From Heterohyrax brucei (Eukaryota; Chordata; Mammalia; Hyracoidea; Procaviidae): 64,000 nucleotides of DNA. This document shows positions 33,595-47,039 of this stretch, piece by piece. Under the pieces are notes generated by a model, which saw only the letters and a program-made list of their open reading frames with translations, made no database searches and was not told the origin of the DNA. The translations under genes and the position numbers were made by a program. The stretch is from positions 125,418,796-125,482,795 of the forward strand of contig CM053142.1 in the NCBI GenBank assembly GCA_028571685.1, given 5' to 3'. Position 1 is the stretch's first letter. Each line of letters starts with the position of its first letter.

Positions 33595-34640
33595 AAGAAG
33601 CATGCATAAACATATTCATTTCACTATTGTTCACAATAGTAAGAAGATGAGAACAACCTAAGTACCCATCAACAGAAGAAAGGATAAACAAACTGTGGTA
33701 TATGCACACTATGGAATACTATGCAAAGGTAAACTAGGATGAATCTGCAAAATATCTCACAGCATGGATGAATCTGGATGGTATTGTGATGAATGAAATA
33801 TGTCAATCACAAAAGGATAATACCGTGGGAGACCACTATCATAAAAACTCATGGAAAGGTTTACACATAGAAAGAAACAATTTGTGATGGTTACAAAGGA
33901 GAGGAGGAATAGTGAGGGAAAAACAGTAAATAGACAGTAGATAAGCAGTGACTTTGGTGAAGGGTAAGATAGTACACAGAACTGGGGAAGTCAGAATGGC
34001 TTGACCAAGGCAGGGTGACAGAAGCTTCATAGATGCGTCCAAACTCCCTAAGGGAAGAAATTAACTCGGCTGGGGACCCTGTTTGGGGCAGACATCTAGC
34101 ATAATATAGTTTATAGTTGGCATAATATAGTTTATAATTTATAAAGAAAATGTTCTACATCCTATCTCAGTATGTAGCATCTGGAGTCTTAAAAGTTTGT
34201 GATTGGACATCTAGCATATACCACTGATCTCACCGCATCTGGAGCAAGTGTGAATGAAGAAAACCAAAGACACAAAAGCAAGATTAGTCCAAAGGACTAA
34301 GAACTACCGCAGCCTCCACTAGACTGATTCCAGCACAGCTAGGTGGTACCTAGCTGTTACCAACTGCTCTGACAGGGATCACAAAAGGGAATCATGGACA
34401 CAGGTTGATAAAAAAGAAGTATAACAATATTCTAACCCACAAAAGAATACCAGACTTACTGGTCTGACAGAGACTGGAGGAATTTAGAAAGTATGGTCCC
34501 TGGATGCTCCTTTAACTCAGGACTGAAATCACACCTGAGGCCCACCTTTCAACTACTGATGACAGAGGCCTGTAAAACAAGCCTTTTCTTTTCAAATGAC
34601 TGTTCCTTTTCTTCACCTGTTCAATTTTGTCTATAGCGGT
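33595..34640 (+). mobile_element. L1 3' end, sense, 5'-truncated
   Basis: The ORF2 C-terminal end is visible (catcaacagaagaaaggata, then ctatggaatactatgcaaag), followed by a 3' UTR with catctggagtcttaaaagtt. No clear A tail or target duplication was found. Confidence 0.8.
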
Positions 34641-35445
34641 TCACATAACATCAATGTGTAGAAAGTTGAGGATATGGAAAAGTTTATTTTCAAAATAAAC
34701 TTTTCTGTTTCCAAAGAACAGAAATTTTAAAAAAGTAGAAGAAAGATGACCAAGGGCACCCAATTAAATCTCTGGAGTAAATGACAATGTATGGAAACTA
34801 GGGAGCTTGTGTGAGGATAATCCTCGAGATATTAAACCAAATCACTGTTCTTTACACTGGAAATTACAAACCCCAGGAGAATGTAGACAAATTCCAAAGG
34901 AGATGTTTAATCTAGTTACTGTTTCTGGCTTCTCCTTGTGCCTGCAGGGAAATAGCTCTATGTAACTCCTGAGATCACCTCTAGAAGCCAGGGAGTGGCA
35001 CAGATCCCTTTCAGTTCAAGACCTGGGGTAAAGGAAGGCCCAGGTTCAACAAACTCCTCAAAGGACCTGTGGCTTCCCTTTCCTTTCTCTCTGAACAGAA
35101 AGTCCATGGGTTTTAAGCTTGGGGCACTAAAGAAGAAAATATTCTTCTTCCTGTTTTCTAAACATAACAAGCCAGAAGTTTGTATTCCTGGTTGAATCTC
35201 TCAGGTAAAAGTAAGCCATCCTCTGGTGCCCATAACACACAGCTACAGCCCCAAACTGTCCCTTGTCTAGGTTGGCTTACAGAAAGGCTGTGATTACAAC
35301 TTTCCATCATAACTCACCTATCTGGAGAAGATGTTTCACTATGATAAGCTCCAGCCACAGGGGTGATTAAATGGCTCATTTTTAAGGGGGTGGCAAAAGA
35401 GCTTGCTGACCCTCAGTTTCTCCTATGTAGCTTGTCATTCACCCC
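34641..35445. other. No gene; unrecognised sequence
   Basis: No coding signal. Two overlapping 66-70 codon frames at 34958-35195 have no recognisable motif. Confidence 0.5.
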
Positions 35446-35449
35446 ACCC

Positions 35450-35615
35450 CCAGAATCTGTTGCCACTGAGTCAATTCTGACTCATAGGGACCCTATAGGA
35501 CTGAGCAGAACTGCACAATACAGATTCCAAGGAGTACCAGGTAGACTTGAACTGCTCACAACTTGGTTAGCAGTGGAAGCTTTTAACCACTGTACCACCA
35601 GGGTTTCTTGGCCTA
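35450..35615 (-). mobile_element. AfroSINE, minus
   Basis: Tail (actgagtcaattctgactca), body (ccctataggactgagcagaa) and reversed head (accactgtaccaccagggtt). Confidence 0.9.
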
Positions 35616-35619
35616 TCAC

Positions 35620-37685
35620 AGTGCCTAAAATTTCCACCGCTAGTGATTGTTTTTTAGGGCTAAGATAGAATAGATTACTGTTAAAATACAAAACTTGTGC
35701 AAACAAATCATCATCAATTATTAAAGCCTTAGAAGTTTGTCAGAATCAATCAAAAGTCTGAGGAGATGGGATCCGAGAAAGACAAACTTCACTGAGGAAT
35801 GAAATAAAAGGAGAACAGCAAGGCTTAGAGCCTGGAGTACTCCAGGGAAGACAGACGGGGTGATGTCCCACAGGAGGGACTCTGGGGAATCATGGAAGCA
35901 TGGGCATCAGGACCCAAAGCAAGATTTCTGCTGGGTAAGAGGGATGCAAGTGCTAGAAGAGATGAAGCTGGATCTCAAACTGGGGAAAATGTGAGTAAGC
36001 TTCTGCCTGGGACCAGGCACTTCACTAGCTCAAATCATGGGAGCCCTGGGAGTAGTAACAATGAGTGTCTGAGAACCAAGAACTTGACGCTGAGAATCCT
36101 TTAGCTGTCTGGGGAAGGGAGCAGTACAGAGAAAAGAAGGCTCTGGCCGTAGATAAAGACAGAAAATAGGCACTCTTTTGAAAGTTTTAAGTTGAAGGTA
36201 GTTGAGACAGAGTGGAAACTGGAAAGTAAAAGTAAAATTTTAGAAACAAGAGAGACAGACAAAGAGGAAACTTACCCTCACCAAGGGTCTGAAGAGCTTA
36301 TATAAAAATCAAAGCAGCTCAGAGACTCCTTGGTCACATACTTAAAAGTCTTAGAAACAATGCAGAAGATTGAAGATGAGAGTTAACGTAATGTCATACG
36401 ACCAAAGGAAAAGCACTGCAGGGTTATTTTATAGCATATCAAACTAGCAAGAGAATAGACAGTGACCTATTTAATGTTTTCTGTTTATGACTTATCTAGT
36501 TCCATAATAAAAGCCTTCTTTGTGGAAAAAGAACACTGTGACTAAAAGTGCATCCATCTCAGAAAACATTCTCTTAATTTCCTATAAGTTCTTCCTGGTG
36601 AGTTTTTCCTGTATAGACATATAAGAATAAAAAATATAGGAGTAAGCTGCCTCAGTTTTTGGGGTTTAATGATGATTTAACAAGTTCAACCACTTCTCAC
36701 TTACTGCATATATTTCTCTAGTTTATGTCCTCACCTCACTTCATTAGCACTAATAAAAAATTCAAATTCATTTAAAAATGAATTATATTCCTGTTAATTT
36801 GGAGCCTTGAACACTAATTACAGCTCCTGCGTTTAATGTGCCGTATTCTCATACTTACATTTACGGAACCTCCTTTTTTCAGGAAAGCTGAGGATCTAGT
36901 GTTCTAAAGCAGAGAATGAGCTCAATTAAACATGCAAACAAATTTTAATAAAAAAATAGACTCCAGAAAGATTTAGACTAGAAAAGAATTCACATGCATG
37001 TGCACAGTCGATTTTTAATGGTATAACCAATTTAATGTAGTTAAAAACAGCTTAAATTTAGAATTACAGATAATCCAGAGATGAGAGCTAGAAGTAACTT
37101 AACGTTGGAAAGTTAGAAAAAACTTAGGAGGTGATTTGGCCCAGCTGGTGGGGCTTATGAAGACAAGGTATTTTATTTACACTTGTTAAATGAGGTGACT
37201 GAGATCTAGGCCACCCAGCTAGAAAATGGCTAAAGGAAAATTAAAATTTTATGTTCTCTTTTCTGTCACGTTATTTAGAGTTAAACAAAAAAGCCCCTTT
37301 TAAGTTTTTTAAAAAATATTTTAGAAAAACAAAGTCAAAACCCCAGTATATTAAACAAGAAACTTCAAAAGAGAAATTCAGGGAAGCCTACTTATTAAGA
37401 GAATAACAGGAATTTATGGCTGTGTGACTTGGCTTAGAAGAGCTTGAAGAACCGTGTTTTCTTCAGTTAATATGTGGGAAGAAGATGATAGATTTTTTTT
37501 TAAAAAAAGAGTTTTGTTGCTTTGTCTTTTTCTTTCAAATTTTTCTTTTTATCATATTTTACCTAACCACAAACACCTGCATCAAGGCCATATATTCCAA
37601 CTAATGATCTCTATGTTTCAGACTTCCAGATTCCAATCACCAGTTATTATCAATCCATCTTGATAGAATGCTTATTTTAGTTTGC
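35620..37685. other. No gene; mostly unrecognised
   Basis: About 2 kb without identified repeats, except a possible MIR-like piece at 37115-37225 (ggtgatttggcccagctg, then gaggtgactgagatctagg, then ccacccagctagaaaatgg). This is the longest stretch that could hold ancient unique sequence, but I see no exon. Confidence 0.5.
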
Positions 37686-37689
37686 AGAA

Positions 37690-38450
37690 GTTGGTAAAAA
37701 AATCTTCAGTTTCTGTATCTTTGGTGTTAGTGGTTAGGTTCATAAATTTGAATAATAATCATAGTAACTGGCCTTCTTTGTAGGTCTGTGGATATTATCA
37801 TTGACAGTGTTGTGCTTCACAATAGATCTTGAAATATTCTTGTTGACAATGAATGTGATGCCATTCCTCTTCAATTTTTCATTCCAGATATAGTAGACCA
37901 CGTGATGATCTGATCATAATGATATTTATAACAATATCAATCTATTTCAGCTCATTTAACACCTAAGATATATGCTTTTCAGCATTCTAATTCATTCTCA
38001 AGAATTTCAATTTTCATAGATTCACACTTCCTACATTTCACATTCCAATTATTAATGGATGTTTACAGCAGTTTTTTTCTCGTTTTAAGTCGGAGTAGTA
38101 CACCAGCAAATCAAAGTTCTGAAAGCTTTTCTCCATCCACATCATTACCATGGACTGCTGTGAAGTGGTGGCTCTTCCTCAGTCACATCTGGAGTACCTT
38201 CCAACCTGTGGGGCTCATCTTCTGGTGCTGTATCAGGCAGTGTTACACTGCTATTCATAAGTTTTCACTGGGAAGTTTTTTCAGAAGTAAATCATCAGCT
38301 CCTTCTTCCTAATCTGTGTTACTGTGGAAACCTTTCCACCATGGGTCATGCTGTTGCTATTTGAAATATTGGTGGCATAGCTTCCAGCAAAATAGCAACA
38401 CACAAACCGCCCAGTATGACAAACTGAAAGATGCATGCTAGTTGTTCAAT
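37690..38450 (-). pseudogene. RTE LINE 5' portion with endonuclease remnant
   Basis: The minus strand carries the RTE 5' region (38450-38060; cttccaacctgtggggctca in plus orientation) followed by the apurinic-like endonuclease that starts target priming. Translation of 38060-37690 gives degraded phrases such as RGMASH and IQIYEPNH, which fit the RTE endonuclease. Stops occur throughout. The RT part is absent to the left of 37690. This is the only endonuclease remnant of RTE that I can see in the window. Confidence 0.7.
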
Positions 38451-38454
38451 ATAC

Positions 38455-39065
38455 CAATTTACAAATATGAATCAAATGTGACATATGATGCACTTTACTG
38501 AAAATAAATCAGCAATGTTGAAGTTAATAACAGAAGAAATTTTTCCTTTACCCATTTCTATAGTCAGCCTGTATTATATTTTGAGTTTATGACTAATGCA
38601 GAAAAAGGATATTCCAAAGTAGATTATACAAAATTGTCTCTTTAAACTCCAAGATTTTACTACCTAACTTAGAATAATCGCACTCTGGTTATTTTCACTC
38701 TTCAAATGCCAGTGTTAATTCACTGTCTCTTAATAATTACATAACCTCATTCTTCATAAAATATATTTAACGGTAGAAGTGATGCCAAAGATCACATTAT
38801 AGAACTTTACAAGACTAGCAACGTATTTGTTGGAAATAACATTTTTACAGCATATATACATAAATAACAACCATACACGTGAAATTCATCAGATACAAAA
38901 CAGGAATTAAAGTGACTACACCTGTGGAAAGAGACAAGGGAGAAACTCAATATTATCAGTCAGAACAAGAGTAGGGACCAACTGTGGAACAGGTCACCAA
39001 TTGTCCATATGCAAGTTCATGCTGAAGCTGAGAGCCTATGAGAGCAAAAGTACATCCCTGTGTAT
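38455..39065. other. No gene; unrecognised AT-rich sequence
   Basis: Nothing identifiable between two RTE copies lying head to head. Confidence 0.5.
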
Positions 39066-40854
39066 ATTTCCACTTGATGGGGCCAAGATGATGGAGTAGG
39101 CAGATGCCTCCTATGGTCCCTCTTAACAACAGAGACCCAAAGAAAACAAGTAAATCAATTATATACAACAATCCAGAAGCCCTGAACATCAAAGTTAAGG
39201 AGTCAGACTGAGTATCAAGAGAAGGGAAAGATAGTTCAGAAGCAGCAAGTTGCTACCAGACCTGATCAGCTGAGAACCAACATCCCACAGGCCAGATCTA
39301 CTGGCAAGAGCACAGTGACACAAGCAATGGCATTTGTGGTTCATTTTTCACATTCACATAGAAAGTACAGCAGAGGCCAGTTTTGCCTCCAAAATCAGGG
39401 AAGAGCATCTTCCTACAGCAAAAATCAAAAACACCTCTTTGGCAAAAATCTTTCTCCTGCCCCCTCCCCATTCTGCACTGAGTCCAAGCCAGTTTTAGAG
39501 ACTGACACATCTACTGGGCTGAAAGCAGGACCTGCCAGGTGCCCTGAGCCATTCTCCAAGCTTTGGAAAGAGAACAAACTAACAAACAGAAAATAATAAT
39601 CTGACAGCCCTTAAGCTGGAAACTCAAGGTAGCAATTCCTTTGCCTAGGTACAGGCATAACAGGTCCACAGACTTTGAACACCTTTCACTCCTGCACAGA
39701 CCTGGGTAGGGCCATTCAACTGTATAGGCACTCATTAGCACAGCACAACAGGATATATACCTGAAGTCTAACCTTGACTGTGTCAGGCATATGGTGAAGA
39801 AGAAGATTCCTGACGTTTGGTCCAAGAATGAGCTGAACCTCCCAATCATTACAGCCAAAGCACTGGATACCTACAGTCCAGCTGCAATATCTACCCACAT
39901 ACGTTCTCTAGGTAACAGGAACACTCTTTCCTCATAGAAATTCAGGGTCAGCTGCCAGTCTCCTGCCTCACTCAGCATGTGACCCCCTACTGCAGCCAAT
40001 CCCTTGCCCACACCAATCACTCTTTCCCATCTGGGACTATAGGTGGGAGCCTGCATCACATGTTTGATGGCTGACTACCTGGACACCTGAGCTGAACCCA
40101 TACAATAAAAGTAAATGCAGTACTGGGCTCACATACCTAGGAAAAAACTCTAACTAGGTGGTAACAGGACGCTAGAACTTCAAAGATCTCGGTTATTAAA
40201 CTAGCTCACATAAGCAGCCTATACATGCATATCAAAACAAAACAAGTAGATCCCACCTGAATTTAGAGATGATTTCAAAAAGGGATTTGGGGCACTAAAC
40301 AGTGAAGACCCTTGAAGACCAGATAAGTAGTGGAATGGTATCGGCGGCATGATACATGAAGAAGGCAAAAGGTCATTTAAAAGAGAGGAAAGAAAGAAAA
40401 GAGAAAACTAAATGTCAGAAGAGACTCTGAAACTTTCTCGTGAATGCAGAATGGATGAAGTGAGTGAGAAAAATGATGAAATAAAAGAGCTGAAGAAAAG
40501 ATTTCAAAGGGTGGCTTGAGAAATAGAGTATTGTAATGAAACGTGCAAAGACCTAGAGTTAGAAAACCAAAAGAACTGATGAAAAAATCCAAGTCTTGAG
40601 TTGCAATACTGAAGTAGTCTATCAGCAAAATATTGAACAATGCAAGAAGAATAAAAAGAAAATGGAAGCAGTAAACAAAGTAAACAAAGTCAGTGAACCA
40701 AATAGAACTGATTAAGGCTCAGCCATTTCAGGTGATTGCGTATGACCAAGAACTAATGGTACTGAAAGAAGGTCACATTGCCCTGAAGGCATCAGCGAAA
40801 AAATAAGGCTCCAGGAACTGATGGAATACCGTTGAGATGCTTCCACAAACAATG

Positions 40855-41369
40855 TGTCTTAGGCTGGGCTTTCTTGAGAAGCAAAGCCAGTAAAGAATAA
40901 AAATACATGTAGAGAGAAATTTATATCAAGGAAATGGCTCTCACAGTTGTACAAGCTGGAGCATTGCAAGACAGTGGTTCAGGATACAGGCTTCACCTGA
41001 TTCACATAGCCACAGGGGCTGGTGAACCCAAGATAGACAAGTCAAAGATCAGAGCTCTTACTTGCTTTGCAAGCTGCAAAGACCCACGAATTCTAAGAGT
41101 AGCAGTCAAGATCACAGGTAAGCTGCTAACTCAAATCCCAAGAATGGAAGTCAGATGAACAGGAGCCGGCTGCAGGATCCAGAGCAAGCAAAGGGCCTCA
41201 GGCCCAAGAAAACTCCCTTTTGACTGACTGGCTACTCAGACCAGATCTCATCATGGAGGTGATCACGTTACATCAAATCTCATCATGGAAGTGGTCATAA
41301 CATCATACGGCTGCCAAACCACTGAAAATCATGACTGAGCCAAGTTGACAGATAAACTTAACCATCACA
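40855..41369 (-). mobile_element. Solo MaLR-type LTR in RTE, minus
   Basis: Starts TGTCTTAGGCTGGGCTTTC and ends CCATCACA. It is the intact counterpart of the split LTR at 18981-23339, and reads as the reverse of the TGTGGTGG family ending CAGCCTAAGACA. The flanks caatg (40850-40854) and ggata (41370-41374) both fit a GGATG target that has since diverged. Confidence 0.82.
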
Positions 41370-42286
41370 GGATACAACACTGAAAGCACGCACTCATCTT
41401 CACTCATCTATGTCAAGAAATTTGGAAAACAACTTCCGGACCGACTTATTGGGAGAGATGTATCTTTGCCCATTCTAAAAAAAAACCTGATCCAACAAGA
41501 TGTAGAAATTACCAAACAATATCATGTAAGTATAATATTGCTGAAGATAACTTAAAAATGGTTACAGGAGTACATCCACAAGGGACAGCCCGAAAAAAGT
41601 CAAGATAGATTTGAGAAAAGAAAGTAGAACAAGGGATACAAATCATTGCTGATGTCAGGTGGATTACGACTGAAAGCAGAGAATACCAGAAAGATGTTTG
41701 CCTGTGTTTTATTGACAACGCAAAGGCACCTGACGATGAGGATCATAACAAAGTATGGTTAACGTTGTGCCGAATGGAAATTCCAGAACACTTAATTGTG
41801 CTCATCTGGAACCTGTACATAGACAAAGAGGCAATCATTTCAATGCAGAGAATACTGTGTGGTTTAAAATCATGAAAGATGTACCTCAGGATTGTATCTT
41901 TTCACAATATTTATTCAATCTATATCCCAAGCAAATAATCCTAGAAGATGGAATACATGAAGAACAGAGCATCAGGATTGGAGAAAGCACATTACAATGT
42001 GTGAAATGCAGGTGATACAATGTTGCTTGCTTTAAGGGAAGAGGACTTGAAGCAATTACTGATAAAGATCAAAGACTACAGGCTTAGTATGAAATATCTC
42101 AAAACAAAGAAAATAAAAATCCTCACAACTGGACCAATGATCAACATCATTATCAAGAGAAACTGAAACTGTCAAAGGTTTAATTTTACTTGAATCCACA
42201 ATCATGGAAGCAATGGTCAAGGCAACTGCAACAGACTTCTTTAAAGTGTTAAAAGGGAAAGATATCACTTTAAGGACTAAAGTGTG

Positions 42287-42788
42287 TGTCATGGATGGAA
42301 TTGTGTTTCCCAAAAATGTATGCAGCAATTTGGTTGTGCCGGGATTCCCAGTATTTTGTGATTTCCCTATGTTATAAATCCTAATCTGTGCCTCTGATTA
42401 ATAGGGCAAGATTAAGTTATTAGAGGATTAGGCTGGGACTATAATATCCTTACTAAGGAGTGTGACCTGCATCGCCTTTTATCCTACAAGGGATAAAAAG
42501 AAAGGAAGGCAAGCAGAGAGTTGAGGACATCATACCATCAAGAAAACAGGACCAGGAGCAGACTGCATTGTTTGGACTTGAGGCTCTTGCACTGAGATGA
42601 TCCCAGACCAAAAGATGGATGTAACACAAGGATCTTCCTCCAGAGCTGACAGGAAAAATACCTTCCCCTGGAGCTGGCACTCTGAGTTCAGACATGGAGC
42701 CTACTGATCTGTGACAGAACAAACTTCTCTTTGTTAAAGCCATCTGCTTGTGGCATTTCTGTTACAGCAGCCCTAGATGACTAAGACA
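42287..42788 (+). mobile_element. Solo MaLR LTR with perfect 5-bp duplication
   Basis: 502 bp from TGTCATGGATGGAATTGTG to GATGACTAAGACA. GTGTG repeats lie at 42282-42286 and 42789-42793. The RTE reading continues across it, which proves the insertion order. Confidence 0.95.
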
Positions 42789-43254
42789 GTGTGCCTGAAC
42801 CAAACTATGGCATTTTCAATTGCCTCGTATGTATTCTAAAGCTAAGCAGCAAATTTGGAAGACTGAAAAGTAAAAGACACATCTGAATTGAGATGTTGGC
42901 AAAGAATTTGAACACACTGTGGACTGTCAGAACAACCAACAAATCTGTCTTGGAAGAGGTAGAGCCAGAAAGCTCTTTAGAAGCAAGGATGTTGAGACTC
43001 TTTCCAAGAGCTTTGGACGAGTTCTCAGAAAGAACCAGTCCCCGTAGAAGGACATCATGATTGGTTAAGTAGAATGTGAGCAAAAAGAGGAAGACCCTCA
43101 ATGAAATAGACTGACACAGTGGCTGCAAAAGTGGGCTCAAATTTAGCAGCAATTGTGAGGGTGGCTCCAGGCCACGCAATGTCTCATTCTGTTGTACTCA
43201 GGGTAGCTATGAGTCCAAATTTGACATATCCAACAACAATATATTGAACAAATG

Positions 43255-44385
43255 GAAACTTTGACAAGTGAATCAGCCTAATTTTGACCTCCATGGGTTT
43301 TTGGAATATATTTGATAGTGATCTTTCCATGCTACTGGGTTAAATATCAGACCAGGCCAGCCCCATACTTTGTCATAATCTGTCTATTTACTAAAAAATT
43401 TTTTAAAGTCTTTCAGTCACTATATTTTAGAATCTGTCTCAGTATAATGCTCAGTATAACATCCAGATGTAAAAACCTGCACCGAGAAGGAGTAGAAGGC
43501 AGGTTTTTCACTCCTTCCCTTGCTCTTTCTTCCTTGTTTCTAGAAATGCACGAGAAAGAAGGTGGAAAAATGGTTCAGGAAATTTCTTACTTAGCTGGTT
43601 GCTTACTGTAACAATAAACTGTCGTTGGGATTGCAGAGCCTGGCCAAAAAGAATAATAATAATTTTTTTGATCTTCAAGAATTTTGAGCATTCCTTATTA
43701 AAATTCATGATCAGGAATTACATGAACCATTTCAAAGTTTAAAAAATAATCGAAGACCATTTCGAACACCTCTGAGGGAGAATTGCACAAATAGGTGATA
43801 ATGAATGGCAGAAAAGAATGAATAGCTTTTTCTCTAAATGACAAAAACTTTTTTCTCACTATAAACTGGATTTGGGTAATTCAAATTTTTTTTACGGCAT
43901 CTAACAGACACAATCAGTCTTTGGTATTATTTCACTATTGAAATTTCAAATTCAATTAGACATTTTTATATCAAATATTTCAGATTCATGATGATGCTCC
44001 TCTATATCTTGTTAACTGAATATCACTAGAGAAAATTTTAGGCTCATGCTCCCAAAGTTTTTCAAAATTTCACACACTTGATTTTTAAATCAAGTTCTTT
44101 CAGGTTCTCAAAAATACAAGTTAAATAATTTTTTTAAACCAAAAACTATTCTATATGTCTACAAAGCGAGAATCGTTCCTGGATTAATTTTTATCTTTTA
44201 GTTTATAGAGTCTTGAGAAATCTTCCCTTCTACATGGGTAGCTGGAGAACTTCAGCATGAAATATCAGAGAGGTATTCTGATTGCATTCATTCACTTCGA
44301 GTTGAAATCAGATGGAACTGTCATGATTTAGAGTCACTAGATTCCCCATTTTAAAAAAATTATATTACTTATGGCTGCATAAAAA
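43255..44385. other. No gene; unrecognised AT-rich sequence
   Basis: One plus frame of 99 codons (43312-43611) has no recognisable motif or homologue. I see no repeat family. Confidence 0.5.
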
Positions 44386-44389
44386 ATAA

Positions 44390-44570
44390 TTTTAAAAATT
44401 ACTGTTAAGTTGATTCTGTCCACAGTGTAGAACTGCATTATAGGGTTTCCAAGACTGTAAATCTTTACAGAAGCAGACTGCCACATGTTTCCCCCACAAA
44501 GGAGCTGGTGGGTTCAAACCAGTGACCGTTCAGTTAGCCCTTATCCACTGTGCCACCAGAAATCTATACA
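44390..44570 (-). mobile_element. AfroSINE variant, minus
   Basis: Tail (ctgttaagttgattctgtcc), body with the extra clause (gactgtaaatctttacagaa) and reversed head (tccactgtgccaccagaaat). The clause matches the SINE at 18716-18915. Confidence 0.85.
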
Positions 44571-44574
44571 CCAG

Positions 44575-44870
44575 AATGACTTTTTTTTTTAACTGCTTAT
44601 TTGCTTATTTTGGTGTTATGTAAAGTCTGACAACTTTGCTTATTAAGTTATAAATTTAGCCTCTTTTCCCAGGGAGGAGAGAGGATTCTCTCTCTTGTCC
44701 TGACTCGTTGTCTTTACTTCGTTTTATCAGGGCCCTTCAGCTGCTTTCTCTCTGGGATTCCAAGCCTCCAAAGGTCATTGCCCTCCTTGACAGCTCTTCC
44801 CTGACAAGTAGAAATGATACCTTCTCAAGAGTACTCATTCTGGTCCTACACACTGTAACCTCATATCCTC
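44575..44870. other. No gene; unrecognised sequence
   Basis: Begins with a T-run at 44581-44590. Nothing else identifiable. Confidence 0.5.
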
Positions 44871-44874
44871 TGAA

Positions 44875-44995
44875 ATCCTGGTGACATAGTGGTTAAGTGC
44901 TGCACCTGCTAACCAAAAGATTCACAATCCAAATACACCAGGGGCTCCTTGGAAACTCTATGGGCCAGTTCTATTCTGTCTAATAGGGTCATGCT
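44875..44995 (+). mobile_element. AfroSINE, plus, 3'-truncated
   Basis: Head (ggtgacatagtggttaagtg) and body (ggggctccttggaaactcta, then attctgtctaatagggtcat) are present. The tail is missing. Confidence 0.85.
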
Positions 44996-45279
44996 GGCCG
45001 GCTGGCCAAGTCTGATCCTCAGTAGCCAGTTTTCTGATCTACTAGGCCTCACATCAATACTCTAGGATTCTCCTTGAAGGGACTCTCTTCCTTTTGGTGT
45101 GTCCTTGGCTATGTTAGCAGCACTCAGCCCTGCTGTGCTCCCTTCTGGTTTGCAATGGTATTTCCATCTTCTAACCTTCTGGGAGAATGCAGCTATTGTC
45201 TCTAGATTCCTGAGAATCTCAGCTCTGAATGGTCTCCGGAACAAACCATACTCATCTCTGTTTAGTTTACAATTGATGT
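44996..45279. other. No gene; unrecognised sequence
   Basis: No coding signal or familiar repeat. Confidence 0.5.
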
Positions 45280-45289
45280 GTAAATTGAA

Positions 45290-45620
45290 TTATAGTGTTA
45301 ACAAAGAATAGTGAATATATCATGGACTGCCGGAAGAATGAACAAATTGGTCTTGGGAGAAGTACAACCAGAATGCTCCTTAATTTGGACATGTTATCAG
45401 GAGGGATGAGTCCCTGGAGGACATCATGTTTGGTAGAGCAGAGGGTCAGCAAAAATGAGGAAGACCCTCACCAAGATGCAGTGACATAGTGACTACAATA
45501 GTGTGCTCTAGTGTAGTGAAGAGTGTGAGTACGGCGCATGACCAAGTAGTGCTTCATTCTGCTATACCTATGGTCACCGTGAGTCAGAACAGACTCACTA
45601 GCACCTAAGAACAACAACAC
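45290..45620 (+). mobile_element. RTE LINE 3' end with 10-bp target duplications
   Basis: Contains aatatatcatggactgccgg, gggatgagtccctggagg and the tail gtgagtcagaacagactcac, ending acctaagaacaacaacac. GTAAATTGAA repeats lie at 45280-45289 and 45621-45630. It is strongly 5'-truncated. Confidence 0.92.
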
Positions 45621-45630
45621 GTAAATTGAA

Positions 45631-47035
45631 GAAGACTGTCATATGCTGTAAGCATAAGGATTGTGAGTGATTTTATTTGCTTTCCTTGCTGACCTGGTAA
45701 ATTTTTGAAAGCTATGTAAAAGAAGTTAAATTTTATGTGACTGCCATTTGGCCATTATCCCATGTGAAGTCAACAACCTCAATCATCAGAATAGTAACCA
45801 TAATCTGGAAAATTCAATTGCTAAGAATATATACTATCTGAAACCACTGTCTACACTCTTCTATATCAGCAATTTTATCTGATAATCTTCAGAGAAAATA
45901 GTTATTTCAATATCAATGAACCAAAACAGTTTAATAAATTGGTTTAAAATGTCATTTCTTTCACCCTGTATTCTAAATAAAGTTTTTTGTTTGGAACTAA
46001 TCTAAAAAATGCCGAAAATTATCTGGTGTTAACTGGGTGTCACATAATGTTTAGAGAATCTGGGCATCATCTGTTTGAAAGAGTCTTAGAATTCATGGAG
46101 CTTTGTTAATCACTGACTGCTCTTGCAAAAGAAAAAAAAAAAGATAGACATTCTTAATAGCTGCTTTCTTCCTGGTAGCTTAAAAGATAAAAATACCATT
46201 ACAAACTATAAACCTTTATGAGTTCATATGTTTAAATCATTTCAGAGTAAATTTTTAGTTCTGATGCAACTCCAGAGTTAATATATTTTCTTGGAAAGTG
46301 CAATTTTAAAGCTATTACAATAACTAGGCACTATATTTTTCAAATCCCATTCTATACTCAGCTTATGCCAAAAATCCATTGACATCAAAGGAGTATAATC
46401 TTGAAGTAACACAGGATATTTTTAAAAACCTATTGTTCATTTGGAAGAAAATATTGAGCTTAACTGAAATAGAAAGATGCTTCAAACTACATTTAGGTTT
46501 TTAAGATAATGCAGCTTCTGTCTTAATAATTTTAATACTTAAGATTTATTTTGTTCAGGTATTATACAGAATGCCTATCCTATTTATACTCTAGTGTGCT
46601 TTGCAATAGTTTAAAACGTTAAAAAGTATTTTTAGCAATATTGCTATAATCAAATATTCCATTTATGATGCCTCATCCTTCAAAAAAAAGGTCATTTCTG
46701 TGTTATAGAAGAAGCTGCCAGATAATACTCAAGTAATTACCGAGGCAAATCAACAGAAAACTATCAACTCATGTGTAAGATGCAGCAAAGAATAGAAAGA
46801 CAGATGCAACATGTGACCTACTTTGAGGAGTTTATTATTTAGTAGGAGACAATCAAGGACTTAAGCAGTTATAGCATATGAGTATAAATTTTACTCTAAT
46901 AAAAAGACAGAGTACAGAGGAGATACACATATTCCTGAAAAGGGAAGTAAAAAAAGGATTCAAAGGAAGGTAAGCAGCATAGACTAAGGATTAATAAAGA
47001 ACATGACTAGTATTTTAATGTCTGCTCTAACACTA
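45631..47035. other. No gene; AT-rich unrecognised sequence
   Basis: About 1.4 kb with no repeat or coding signal that I recognise. Confidence 0.5.
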
Positions 47036-47039
47036 GCTG

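Larger units (their letters stand above)
39070..43250 (+). pseudogene. RTE LINE, sense, long but endonuclease-poor, split by two LTRs
   Basis: The 5' region starts ggggccaagatgatggagta (39078) and runs to about 40335. The RT-linker (ggcggcatgatacatgaaga) follows directly, with no endonuclease recognisable between. The RT occupies about 40440-42280. The catalytic motif at 42005-42016 reads NAGD instead of YADD. The 3' end resumes after the second LTR (42789-43250) and ends in the SINE-like tail (tatgagtccaaatttgacat). LTRs at 40855-41369 and 42287-42788 interrupt it. The 5' region assignment rests on recalled similarity. Confidence 0.75.
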
